From Serilophus lunatus (lineage: Eukaryota; Chordata; Aves; Passeriformes; Eurylaimidae), in NCBI GenBank assembly GCA_013399895.1, contig VXBA01005700.1:1277560-1341559 (forward strand): DNA of 64,000 nucleotides. Reading direction: 5' to 3'. Position 1 is the stretch's first letter, and the number at the start of each line of letters is the position of its first letter. The position numbers and the translations under genes are program-made. Of the stretch, positions 39,601 through 51,395 are shown piece by piece. The notes under the pieces are model-generated. The model did not search any database, was not told the origin of the DNA, and saw only the letters and a list, made by a program, of their open reading frames with translations.

Positions 39601-40043
39601 CTCTTTCCCTCTTTCCGAAATTCCAGGTGGTAACTTTATGTGGCTGGAGAGTTGGCACTTAGATGCAGGAGCTGTAGGACAGCCAACATGCCCAGCCCCT
39701 TGTCTGTGGGCTAGTGGGATGGGAGCAGTGCCTGGCCGCACTCCTGCACCCCAGGAGCTGTACCAGCTGCTGGGAACACACCTGTGCTCCCTTGCTGTGC
39801 CACAGGCACTCCCAGCCCAGGGGGCAGCTGGTCAAGAGGTTGTCCTGCCCCCGGGTGCCCCACAGTCCCTGCCCATATGCACCTCCCTGGCTTCCTGACC
39901 GTGGCACAGCTGCTGGATCCAGCACTCTGGAGAATCCTTTTCGGCCTCCCTTTATCCTGCGTGGGTGCCAGTGCCATGATGCAGTTACACAGCCCCAGCA
40001 TGGTCAGTGTTGTCACTGGGTAGCAACAACATTTTTGATGCCA

Positions 40044-40063
40044 CCTCCTCCTCCTCCTCCTCC
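40044..40063. repeat. CTC/TCC trinucleotide microsatellite
   Basis: About six to seven tandem CTC units follow CCAC. It is short and non-coding as far as can be seen. Confidence 0.75.
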
Positions 40064-43000
40064 TTTGCCTGTGCTCCTTCCTGCTCCTGAATTACAGACA
40101 TGTTTCCCATACCTCCTCCATTTCTGAACTTAATGCTCACCTACCGAGTGGGTGTTTGGTTTGTGGATGTGTGTTGTTTATGAGTGGCCTCAGTGTTTTG
40201 TTTTGATGTGGAAGTGAGATGTTGCTGCCAAACAGAAAATGCATTGTCCAAACAGGGCAGACATTTCCTGTGGGGTTGGTGGCTTGTCATTTAATCTACA
40301 GGTTTCATTAAGTGTGTGTCCCATAATAGAGCCAAACCTGTTGTGCCTGGCCTCAGCTGGTCCATTTGGGAAGTGTTGGTAGCGTTATTATTTTTCAAAA
40401 ATCAGTAGGTAGACTTTTTTTAGAGATCCAATATACCTAAGATAAGGCATAGTAGAAAATAAAAACACTATTTCCTAAACTATGTCTCACTTTATAAAGG
40501 TTATTTTTGCAGATCCAGGAGCATGGTTCCTACAAGCATGGTTGTTGGTACCTTCTAGCACTGATGAGTTTAAGATAAATGTACTCATTTGGTTTTACTA
40601 GAAAGTGACTTACCTGACATTCAAATTGGGGGATGACCATCCAAATGGATGGAAAAAATAACCAAGAAATGACGCAATGAAAGACTATGAAGACTAACAC
40701 CTCCCAGTTCTCTAAAGATTGTCCAAACTCCTATTTGATCATCCTACTTGCATTCAGTACATTCTGATTAGACTTTTAAAATACATTTTTAGTAAGATGT
40801 TTGAGGTATCATATGCCACTTACCTTTTGTAATTAGCTTACATGTTTTATGTTTAATGCATGGGATGAGGACAATGGTTTGTTCTGCAATGCCGTCCCCC
40901 TGCGTGACACAGCCCCAGGAGTGCCACGGTGCTGGATGACCGCCCCTGGCAGACAATTCCTTTCTGCTGCTCCTGCACCACTGCCTGCAAGAGAGTGCTC
41001 TCCAGGGCCTGGCCCCCCTCTTCTTGCCATCAACCAAGGCCACCCACTTGTTTTTCCCCTTATTTGTCTTCACCCTTTCTCTTCATTTTTTTCTTTTCTT
41101 TGCCTTTTTTTCCACTCTGTTTTTCTTTGCCCATCTTTCTCTGTTTTGGCTGTTTAGTTTTTTTTCCTTTATTTTTTTTAGTGTATTTTCTAGACTATAG
41201 CTACCAAGTTGTACTTTGCCCTACTGACAGCAAGCAAACCATGATACAGTCTTAACTTGGTTTTCCAGGTGGTAATGTAGAACTTCCAAGTTGGGTTGCA
41301 TACCAAATTTCAGACTGTGTGTCGGATGAAATACTGGCATGGCCAAATAAAGTTCATAAACTCTGTTTGTTCTTTGGTAGGGGCATAAGGAAAACCCAAT
41401 AGATAGTCAAGATGTATACTAAGATTTGGTTTATTTTAGTTTCTGTATCAGTTTATTCATGAACTGTAACAATAAGGTCCGGTTCTTAAGTGTGTCTTTT
41501 GACAATTTTAGCGGGCAGAGTTTGCATGTCTTCCCCTTGCTATAATGAGGACATTCCTATAGCCTGAAGAATTCCCTACAAAGCAAAATACTATTTTATT
41601 TTATTTCTTCATGTTGTCCTCTATAAATGAAGAGAGAAAAAGAGAGAAAGAAAACCAAGAAATTAGTATTCAAAGTTGGCCATCATAAAAAGAGTTTGCA
41701 GTAGATTACATATCTCCTCATGATTTCCAAGCTGTATTTCTTGTGTTATGCTTAAGTTTTATGGAAAGATTCACATTTGTGTAGTAACTTTTAAAACACG
41801 GTTGCCTGGATTGGTGACACATCTGGGCAGAGTATTCCTTGTACAGATGAGGCAATTTTTTTGAGTGCATAAGATTTTCCTGTTCAATGTGAGCTTTTCT
41901 TGTGCCATCCTGTGCACTTGCTATCGCTGTGGTCTCTGTTGTAAAAGCAGATTTGGAGAAAGCTGGCTGTTGAAATGTCTTGCTACATTCTTACTGATAG
42001 CTCTGAAGTCTTGATTATGACAGTATTAAACAAAGCAAAGCTTAACGATATGCTCATAAAAAAGTGAACACTAGCAACAAATTTACCCCTTTTTTCTTAA
42101 GATGAGGCATCCTGATACCATCTCAAAAGTGAGTACAGGTGTTCAACATAAAGTGCTTTTCATACTGGACAAAACCTGGTTGATTCCTTTGCATAAAAAA
42201 AACTCCATAAAATATTACTTCTTGTGCTCATATGAATTAACAGAGAAGGAGTAGAGCTGAAGTTTAAACTCTGTTGATTTGTGTTGCATGTTGCTTTTAT
42301 TCCTTCTTGGTAGGTATGACAGACACTTAAAAAAACCCAATATAATTAAAAAATGAGCCGTTAATGTTCTTTTTTGATGTTGGTGTTTAATTTTATATAT
42401 TAGAGAATAAAGCAATGCAGATCTGAGTTTGAGAATAAGGAACAGTTTAAAATCATTTATGAAAATGGAAGAGTGTGTCATTAAAAATTAACTAAGACTT
42501 ATAGGTCTGTTGCTAAGTGTTTCTTGTGGTGACAGTCTATCCCAAACCTCCACTGGCAAACAGGACCCTATTGAGTCTCAGCATGTTCCCCATTAAACCA
42601 TCATATCTCCGAAAATTAGAAAGCTCATTAATGGCTTTCTCCTGTGAAACAATAAAGAGTATATTCATTGACTGGTCAGCAATTAGTGCCAACTAGTTTT
42701 TGTCATACATTGTAGAAATACTCCGGTTTGGTTATTCCAGAGCTAAAGGAAATTTATCCTGTTTTTAAAAACACTTCTTATATTTGTGTAGGTGTATTTT
42801 ACAGCCAGCAATCTCATTTTGCTTTTATTTGAAAATTCAGATACCTCTTCCCTCCACTAGACCTGTGAGAACATGCACTCATTTTCCAATCTTCTGCTTC
42901 TTTGTTGAAACAGCTCGGTTCACTGACTCAGTAGCCCCAAAAACACCAAGCTATTAGTGTCATAGTTCAGTACTCTGTTCTCCCTTGGCTATTTGCTTAT

Positions 43001-43165
43001 ATGAAGTAGTAGAGAATTTAGGTAGTGTATAACAGAGCAGAAAGTGTGGAAAATCCTCTCGAAACTCTCCTTTTGCCACTTTGTACCAATAATCTTCATT
43101 GAGTCAGCTGAGAGCCCAGCTGGATTCCAGGAAATGTTGTTTTAAAGTAACAGGAAAGCAGAAAT

Positions 43166-43192
43166 TCATTTCCATGGTCTTCATGGAAATGA
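43166..43192. repeat. Perfect 11-bp inverted repeat with a 5-nt loop
   Basis: TCATTTCCATG (43166-43176) and CATGGAAATGA (43182-43192) are exact reverse complements around GTCTT. It would form a compact hairpin in RNA from either strand. The flanks do not extend the pairing. Confidence 0.6.
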
Positions 43193-46100
43193 GATGAGTG
43201 TTGCTGAAGTTCAGACATTGTTCCATGGAGAACCTTCCAACAGGCAGGACGCCACAGTCACCATTCACATCTCTGAGACTCTGCTTTTGCAGGTCTTGAA
43301 TGTCTTTCTGGCCTGTATTAACAATATGTGCCCTGCAGGGCTTCCTCACTTTTGAAGAACTTTAGAGGGATTGTGGTGTTTGTGGACATGGTTTGGGGAA
43401 TGCCTGGTGAGCTCACCCTGTTCAGCACAAGCACAAGCAGCGTTCTCTGTAACAGGTCAACTGTGGGGTGAGATAAACCCAGAATTATTTCCACAGAAGT
43501 TGATCACCTGTGGATATAAGATTTTATGAATAACAGAGGATAGGAGGAAAACAAAACTTAATGTTATCATCCCTAAGCTGAGAATTAACTTTTAGAATCT
43601 TGTTACCTAGTTCTAATGATTTTTACTCTTTCTAACTTCTAAAAGCCATTACATCTTAAAAGATGAATGATATTTTTACTGGTTTATGAATTCCAGTTAC
43701 GACAAACTTCGTATTTTGCATGCTGTGTATCTTGTCTGCTTTTAAGCCCAAATCATGCAAAGGCTGCCCATGGCTGCCCAGAGTTTCTGTGGAGCGTTTT
43801 AATTGCCAAATGTGCTTCGGTTCTTGTGGGGTCCAAGTCCAGTTCTTTTGTCAAAAGCTTTCTGGTAGGGATGCAGGCCAGTACTTGGGGATCCTCAAAA
43901 GCAAGAAAAGGAGCTGGTATTTTTTGCTTGCTTTTGCCTGCCAGCTTCCAGTCTCTTATGCAAAACAAACATCTAAGATGCTATTGACAATGTGTCAAGG
44001 GAAAAAAAAATTAGATAAATAAATGGACTCTTAAGAGTCAGATAAACGGATTCCACTGATGTTTTGCAATTCAAGAAGTAAATAATGCCAGTAAAATTTT
44101 CACTGTCATACATGCATTCACTTGGCCATGGAGTGTCTTCATAAGTATTTACATCTTGCCAAAAGGAAGAAAAGTGTCCATGTTAGCAGCATTTTACATT
44201 TGCCTGGATTTTTTTATGGCCTTCTGTCATATGAGTATGGGAATATATCAAGTATTATGACAGAAATGCCCATAAAATGGGAGGGTAGTAATATGGAAGA
44301 TGAAGCAATCAAAAAAAAAAAGAGCAAGTTCACCACACTTACATTGGCATCTATTTTTAAGAGAAAAAGTCCCATGTGATGTGATAGAGGATTAGAATAT
44401 TTTTCATTATGCCAATCCTACATTTGACTGAGAGAGGCATGAGCTAAAAGCAGACACCAAAAAGTTTCTGAAATACAGATCAAAACTTAGGAGAACTTGA
44501 ATACGTGAAAATGGAGAACAAGGGTTAGGAAACAGAAGTATTACAAAATAGGGGCTGAAGTAATTTTGTGTTCATGTTATGAATGACCCCCTATTTTGCA
44601 GGAAAGAAGAGAGGGCATAAAGGATAGAGTAATCTAGCTTGACATCTGAAGGGAGAGGGGCTTCCAGGCCATGCAGTTAAAGATTGAAGTCAGTCTGTGG
44701 CCTCAGTCCTTCCATTGGCGGGGGCAGATCAGGAGGGGTTTTGTTGATTGACTCTGTGGAAGCAAAGACTGACTTTGTGTCTTTCTGTAGTATGTGGCAG
44801 CTGTATTACAGCCAGGATCTGACTTACCCTGTGTCTTGGGTCTTCTTAAATGTGTGTTCAGCTGCTAAGGTAACAACTCATCTTCCTTAAAAAGCCTCTT
44901 TATAGTGAAGCTCCTGCTTCAGGGTGACGACTAGTAGGGTAAAATTGTTCACAGTTTAAAAAATCAACCATCCCTTGAGAATTCCTGAAGCTGAGCATGA
45001 ATTTCTATTTTAGCACTAATGTATGGTGAGCTTTGGTTAATTTATTTTAGTGATAACTGAGTGTTCAATATCTACCCTTCATGCATGGAAAATGAAAGTT
45101 ATTTGTGAGCTGGGTTATACTGAAGAGGTGAAAGGTACTGAGAGCCCCTTTGGGGTTTGCAAGGTGACTGGTGCTTAGAGTCTCTGCTGCCTTGCTGAAC
45201 TCAGTGTAGAGCATCAGCAAGGCCTCAGGGGTGATGGAAAAGATGTGTAAAATACACCGTGGGATCACTTAAGTCCTGTGTTTATCTATCTAAGAGCAGC
45301 AGGCAGAGAGGTGCTGGCTAAAGGCAAAGCTATTGTTGAAATACCCTGAGACTTCAGCTGAGCTTTGTAAAGAAGGATCATGCAGCACTCCTCATAGATT
45401 TCGTTTCACACTAACAAGGTAGGCTACCAGCAATACTTATCACAGTTGGACCTGACTGTAGGCAGAAGCCATATGATTAGCTCACCTACATAAGTCAGTG
45501 GTAAGGGCTGAAGCAGCTCGCTCCCCTAGCACTTGCAGCGTATTTATCCTGCTCAGAAACAGGCCACATACTTTATTAACTACAGTAATAGGCAGATCTG
45601 CATCTCTTAGCAAACTCTGAGTCTCTGAACGAATCTCTGATACCCCCAGGAGTTGAAGATCCTGCTTGAAGATTAGCTCAGCTTTGTTGACTTGTGTCTG
45701 AAAATATCCCAAACAAAAGCAAATGGTGGTTCAGCACTTCAGGAGGAGAGGCAGATGGGGAGCACAGTGTGGTGTGGTCCGTGGCAGAGGTTACAGCAGG
45801 ATAAAAACAATTTCAAACATGCATTTTGTGATACTGGATAGCGGCTTGATTTTCCACCCTTTAATGTTTTTTTAAAGCCAGGATTTTTTTTTTATTTGGA
45901 TCTGCTTTGCAAATTGTGGACAGAGATTTAGGTGAAATGGTGCATGATTATGTGCTGTATAATACTCACTGTAACCAGCAGGAGTTGGATACAGAATATG
46001 AAATCAAAGTTTAAATGTTGTCCAGGTGGAAGTATCATTATGGGGATAGAAAAGAATGTAAATTAATGAAAAGCTGCTACAGAGTTACAGGGCATCTTTA

Positions 46101-47678
46101 ACTGGTAGCAGGCTGGGGAGGAGCTGAAAAACCCTAATATCCATCCAGGAAATTGCCATTTTAAAATGTAGTTTAAAATTTATGGACCTGTTTCCTCCAG
46201 CAGGCAGTGTATGAAGGTCCTTCAGCTTTCTGCACTGTTGGAGTCAGCAGAGGAAGCAGCTGCTTAACGCACGTTTCTGGGGCAAACAAGGGCATATTGC
46301 CAAAATGTCAGCAAGTTAGCTGACACAAAACACAGCTGGAAAAGATGAACCAAAACCAGAAGTAGTGATCACTAAATGGGTGGGATACATAGGAATGTGG
46401 TTGGAGCTATGCAGGGCTGTAGTCCCTCTGTGGGATGGTTCTCCCAAAATGTTTGCCCCAGTTGTGGCACCATGGCTTGGGCAGCCCATGTTAAGTGCAG
46501 GTTGTGGCAGCTTTTTCCTCTTGCTGCTGTAAGCTAAAACATCAGTGTTGTAGCAAGCATCTTCCAGAAAGCAGCATCCAAAAATACAGTATGGTCTTGC
46601 CATGCCCTTGTCTGAGAATCAGCAACAGAGCTGCTTCTAGCTTTGCCTGTGGGACCAGGGCTTAGCCCAGCTTCTTTATCCAGCTACTGAGAAGCCTTTG
46701 TGAGACTTCATCAATTTTTGTTAGCTTTATAAAGGTGTAGCTGACTGACCGCTTTTCAGGTTCAGTTTGTCTTGATGTTTGTGTTGTTTTCTTGGAAAGC
46801 CAGCCATGTTCCTGTCAGGATTACTACACAGTACAAACAGAAAGCTACGAGGGACCACACTCTGTGCCAGCAGTGCTTGCTTGCTGTGGGCTTCAGTACT
46901 CAGATGTGATATACTGATTTTATTTAATTTATATATTTATATGCCCCTTACATGGGTAGCAGGTCTCTGAAGTCAACCCTTACATTTGTAATTGGGATGT
47001 GTTTAGCATGTATGTTTACTGACAAGTAGGTAAGGACACATGCAGACAAGATAGATGAGTAAGTAGATATGATTTATCTTTTGCACTTGGATCAGCATGT
47101 GGTTTTTGTTTTCTGTGCAGTATTTTGGAAGCATCAGCAACTACTGCTTGTTTGCTTCAAATTTGTGTATTAAAATTCACTTCTCTTAGGGACTCAGATT
47201 TCCCTGTTGCACCATTTAATGGCACTGGAGAAGTCCTAACTCGTGGTACCATGGGGTTTTTCATCAACATTGCTATATATAAATGCATGATTAATAGATG
47301 AGTGACTGGTGATACATTCCACTGCTGGAAAGAGGGATGTCCTGGCATTTTCAGTGGCAAAATGTGCAAAGCTACAGTGAATACAGGTGTGGGACAGCTG
47401 TGGAGTCTCTCTCACTTGACTAGTGAAGTGTATGGACTCCTCGGCTGTCCTTCAGACAGGAGCTGGATTGGATCCTTACTTTGTGCTCTTACATTGTATG
47501 TTGCCAGTTACTGTAGGCATTAAGTGGAAATGTTAAGTTTGAAGAAGGTACGTCCGTGCATTGTTGATAATTGGAATAAATCTCTATCTAACATCTTGTC
47601 AAAAAAAGTCTGGGAGTCTTTTGCATTAGTGCCTCGTATGTTTCTCAGTGTTGTGAACTTAATATTTTTTCATGACAG

Positions 47679-47849
47679 GTCACAGTAATGAAAGGCAGTA
47701 GCAGGAATAAGGATCACTCAACTGAAGGAGAAGGAACTGGGAAGCGACCAAAAAGGAAGTGTCTTCAGTGGCATCCCCTGCTTGCCAAGAAACTCCTTGA
47801 CTTCTCTGAAGAGGAAGAAGAGGAAGAAGAAGAGGAAGATCTTGATAAG
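47679..47849 (+). CDS. BBX: BBX coding exon 1 (N-terminus, residues 1-54)
   Basis: The exon holds the start of the HMG-box transcription factor BBX (bobby sox homolog, a nuclear protein linked to cell-cycle progression). The ATG at 47688 has G at -3 and is preceded by a 9-nt leader and an acceptor ending CATGACAG at 47678. Residues begin MKGSSRNKDH, as in BBX. A basic patch KRPKRK at about residues 19-24 is a likely nuclear localisation signal. CLQWHPLLAKKLLDF follows, then a run of ten glutamates at 41-50 and DLDK. The exon ends in phase 0 at AAG, followed by GTAGAC. The match to vertebrate BBX is from memory of the family and very strong. Reading through the donor gives a frame that stops about 39 codons later, so splicing is required. 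Confidence 0.95.
47808..47839 (+). repeat. GAA/GAG purine run encoding polyglutamate
   Basis: An uninterrupted 32-nt purine run inside BBX exon 1 encodes the ten-glutamate tract. Mixed GAA and GAG codons suggest it is selected for charge rather than freshly expanded. Human BBX has an acidic run here interrupted by aspartate, so length variation between species is expected. Confidence 0.85.
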
Positions 47850-49340
47850 GTAGACTTCATTGGATGCTTTGACCATAGAGGGTTAATGGTGGGTCAGATT
47901 CTCCCTACCTGTGTTTTTTACTTTGTTAGTGTTGTCTTGCTTCCTTCTGTGAACAAACATGGCCAATAAAAAGAAGTGATGCTGTGCCTATAAAGCTGCA
48001 AAGGCAAGTAATGACACAAGAAAGTGAATTGTCAATCATGCTTTTAAAATCTTTTTTTAGATTTAGACTGTAGGGGTTTTAACTGGGATGTTTTAGTAAC
48101 ATGCTGCATATCTCAGTCTTGATTGCTTAAAGTGAGATTTTGATGTGTTTAATTGTTTATTTTAGACATGATGTTGGCCTGTGCTTGGTATTGGCTTTAG
48201 TGGCTCTGAGGGCATAACAAACTAACAACCTTTGTTCTTTTTTTTAAGAGAGTAAAAAAAGTGCAAAAATTAAAGGGTAAAAAGAAGGTAAAGTTGTGAA
48301 TAATCTTTCCTGTCTTTGCATATGAAATTCAGCTCATTCTCTAGAGTATTGAGTGCACAGTTGAAATAATCCATCTCTGGTTTGACACTTGGTATTTTGG
48401 TGCTGTTCAATGACACTGACCTTATCCTATTTTCACAAGGACCCTGCCATGTGGCACCTCACAAATGTATAGATGAAATTGTCCTCTGTAACAAGAAGTG
48501 AGAATTGGTTATGGATATATGATGTTTCCATCATGTGGATAGCATTCATATCTGAATCTCCTTGATGCCTTCCTAAGGCAGGAATGAAGAGGTCAGTGCA
48601 GAGGAGACTGCTTTGAGCCACATGCCAGTAAGAGAGAGTGACCTTGATGAAGATGAGGAGGAGCCTGATACTCTGACAGTGCTTTCTGTTGACCTTACAG
48701 ATCACTTCTACAATGTGTTATAAAATAAGTGTTCCTGTAAGGTAGAATGGTTTTCTGTCTTATGCAATAATTCATTTCATTCAGTCAGAACTAGTTTCTT
48801 GTGGTGCATCACGTGTAGGAATGGTACATTGACCTGTACGTGGAGAGAGCATGTTTTGGCAGTGTATTGTGTTGAGATTTGCCCTCTGTCTGTGACTGGG
48901 CAGCTGTGCAGTGGCTGCAATGCTGCACAGCTCACAGGCTGGGCAGTGAACAGCAAGAAACAACTGTTACCTGTTGCTTTTCCTCTTCATGCACTCTGTA
49001 GTTACAAACACAAATAATTGGGGTCCAACTAAGATGATTTCTAGGTTGTAGGAAGGGTGTTGGGCTGAACCAGCCCCTTTCAGACTGTTACTAGAGAAAT
49101 CTTTTGTTCTACTTGGAAGTCAGTGTTGTAAATCTTGCCGAGAGCATGAATGAGCCTTGGACCATCAGGTGAAGAGGTCTGATGTAGAACTCTGTCTTCT
49201 GGATGGAACGAACGGGCTTTGGAGACAGCTGTGTGCATCAGTGTGCTGCTCCCTCATGCACACGCAGCATACGCGGGCTCAGTCTTGGTGAGAAACATGG
49301 ATAACTGAGTCTACACCCCCTTCCCTTTCGGTTCCACCAG
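47850..49340 (+). other. BBX: BBX intron between coding exons 1 and 2
   Basis: A 1.5-kb GT/AG intron in phase 0. It contains the candidate 39-nt microexon at 48249-48287. Apart from that, no gene or recognisable interspersed repeat is visible. Open frames at 48433-48705 (-) and 48799-49017 (+) have no familiar features. Confidence 0.85.
48249..48287 (+). CDS. BBX: Candidate BBX microexon, 13 basic residues
   Basis: A 39-nt segment is flanked by strong splice signals: a CTAAC branch-site match at 48222-48226, a pyrimidine tract TTTGTTCTTTTTTTTTAAG ending at 48248, and AAG followed by GTAAAG at 48288. It is open in the required frame, is a multiple of three, and joins exons 1 and 2 without disturbing either (phase 0 to 0). 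Its 13 residues read RVKKVQKLKGKKK, seven of them lysine and one arginine, matching the basic style of BBX. Inclusion would put a positive patch between the glutamate run and the HMG box. I do not remember it in the reference human BBX protein. It could be an alternative, possibly tissue-specific exon, or a chance pseudoexon. Confidence 0.5.
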
Positions 49341-49583
49341 GTGCCGCTCCTTGGCCCTGATGGTTTAGAGCAGGATGCTGATGAGACTGAGGATGACGAG
49401 TCTTCAGAGCAGCGAGCTCGCCGACCAATGAATGCGTTTCTCTTGTTCTGCAAACGCCACCGCTCTCTCGTGCGAAAGGAACACCCTCGCCTCGATAATC
49501 GTGGCGCAACCAAGATCTTGGCAGATTGGTGGTCTGTTCTAGATCCAAAAGAAAAACAGAAATACACTGACATGGCCAAGGAG
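49341..49583 (+). CDS. BBX: BBX coding exon 2 (acidic linker and most of the HMG box, residues 55-135)
   Basis: The acceptor GGTTCCACCAG ends at 49340; the exon is 243 nt (81 codons) and ends GAG before GTATGT. Residues VPLLGPDGLEQD and an acidic stretch (about 68-75) lead into the HMG box, which starts near residue 80 with ARRPMNAFLLFCKRH and continues through EHPRLDNRGATKILADWW to KQKYTDMAKE. RPMNAF and the later tryptophan pair are hallmarks of sequence-specific (SOX/TCF-like) HMG boxes, which bind the DNA minor groove and bend it. If the intron were retained, the frame would stay open for about 66 more hydrophobic codons to a stop at 49784, giving a truncated HMG box. Confidence 0.97.
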
Positions 49584-51282
49584 GTATGTTCCGTCTCAAT
49601 GGTGAACATAAAGGAACTTTATTACATTTTTGCATTCCTTTTTCTCTGTGTATTAAATGCTTTCTGTGGGATCTTTCTCTTCCCTGAGTTCCTCAGCGTC
49701 CCTGGTGGGATTATGGTGCCCAGAGCAGCTGCTGTTCTTGTTTTAATTGACTTGGTCCTTCGGACCAGAATGAAAAGGAATTGATCTGTGTACACAAACT
49801 AACTTGGCTCTAGTAGTCATTGGTAAAAATGTATGCACTTCATGATAGATCTCATGAATAGTTAATTTCTGCAGCACAGGCATCAACACATGCCATTGAA
49901 AACAATAACATACAGTCATACAGTTTGGTGTCAGCTGACTGGCGATACTGAGCTCAAACTGTGAGTTTGATGGTAGTAATACAGGTTGTTATTATAATAC
50001 AGGTGGACCAAACCAAAGGCACAGTCAAGAAATGTAATCCCTTTTTACCTTTGATGCTAAAGAATTAAAAAATTCTTAGTGTTTCATGAAGTCTCCTATG
50101 TACTGTTCACCAGTTTCTGATAAAGCAACCTTTGTTGAGTCCAATACCCAAAACAGAGAGCAATATATATAGTCAGAGTCCCTTGAATGGGAGCAAGGAA
50201 AAGAGAATTGTGCCCATATTTCACAAAGCATCTTTATATCAACTTAAAATTTAAATGAGACTTTTGAAGAAATAGCTTTCTTGATAAGCTGTCCCCAAGA
50301 AGGCTACAGATACTGATAGTGTAGCAAGAGACATGCAGCCACCTACTTAGGCTGATGACATCACCCCAAAACAGATCCCTGTAATTACCTGTGTGATAGA
50401 GATTGCAGGTAACCTTTGAATTCAAGCTTAATAAAAACAGCAGAGTGCCAGTGAGAAAGAAATAAATTTCTCTCTTATTTTGAGTAATGCTGACACACTA
50501 TGGGAAGTGCAGATGGCTGTGAAATGTTTGAGGGAGCTATTACCCATCCCTGCCCTGTGACCTGAAGGTGTCTGTTACAGTTAACATGAATACAAGATCT
50601 GGTTGTTCACTAGTTTGTGTGAGCAGGGAAAGGCCTACAGGAAAAACAAAATGTTCTGCACGGCAGGTGTTTTTTGAAGCAGGGTCTGTAGCACCTCTGT
50701 AGTTCCCCATCTGTGGCACAGTTTTGAAATACTTGAGCCTTGAAATACTGTTTTGTTCTGCATTCCCACTTACAAATTTGTGACGCTTCTCTAAATGTGT
50801 GGGGAAAGGGCAATTAGAAGGTTCAGTACAGATGCAAAGAAAGATGAAAATTAAAAAATAGTTCTTGGAAGAAACAGATGCAATGTGACTGTTTTCCTTA
50901 GCCTTTTGTCTTGCTGAAGGAAACTTGTTAGTTAAGAAGGAAAATAATTGCAGAACTTCTGTACAAAGTGGCAAATCTGAAACTATTAATCATATTGTTG
51001 TAGAAATCATTGTTCCTGTAGTGGTTTTTCTTTTTGGCATGAAGAACAAATTGCATATTCAACATCAAAGTGAAACAATAAATCTAAGTAGTTTACATCA
51101 TTATAAGTCATTCCAGGAATGTGTTGAAAAGAGATAGCATATAATTTTTATTCTTTAAAGCAGTGTATGTTACAACAATAATTAGCAGCTATAATGTACT
51201 ATTGAATATATTTGGGCCTTTATCAACAAGCCAGTTCCATATGTGTGGATTGGTCATTTTATTTTAACACTAGATTTTGGCA

Positions 51283-51395
51283 GAACCACAGAATAGTTGG
51301 GCTTGGAAGGGGTCTCTGGATATCATCCAGTCCAACCCACTGCTCAAACAGGTTCACCTCAGGGCAGGTTACACAGGTTCACCTGTAGCTGGGCC
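51283..51395 (-). mobile_element. CR1 LINE fragment, short antisense 3' end
   Basis: Starts ACCACAGAATAGTTGGGCTT, then GGAAGGGGTCTCTGGATATC, then CATCCAGTCCAACCCACTGC and a CTCAAACAGGTTCACCTCAG block. This is the reverse complement of the CR1 3' terminus. Only about 110 bp remain. The repeated CAGGTTCACCT shortly after may be an internal duplication. Confidence 0.85.

Larger units (their letters stand above)
36613..47678. other. Unannotated stretch upstream of BBX coding exon 1
   Basis: About 11 kb without a confident gene, probably 5'-UTR intron of BBX. A GC-richer zone lies at about 38400-40120, and a GC-rich segment near 40860-41040 is followed by a long T/C-rich tract to about 41180. The open frames of up to 148 codons there overlap in antisense and show no domain. 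An 11-bp palindrome is at 43166-43192. Confidence 0.5.

Noticed and set aside
39452..40127. Two overlapping open frames of 148 and 137 codons on the + strand with antisense partners
   Set aside because: GC-richer sequence raises chance open length; proline-rich and repetitive composition with no domain.
40789..41255. Open frames on both strands over a GC-rich patch and T/C tract
   Set aside because: The predicted proteins are dominated by low-complexity phenylalanine or serine runs and carry no motif.
43104..43349. 81-codon antisense open frame with reasonably protein-like composition
   Set aside because: No recognised family, no exon borders, and it contains a DNA palindrome that explains part of its sequence.
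49584..49784. Open continuation of BBX exon 2 into the intron
   Set aside because: A consensus GTATGT donor and the perfect frame match to exon 3 show this is normally spliced out; the hydrophobic tail is not BBX-like.
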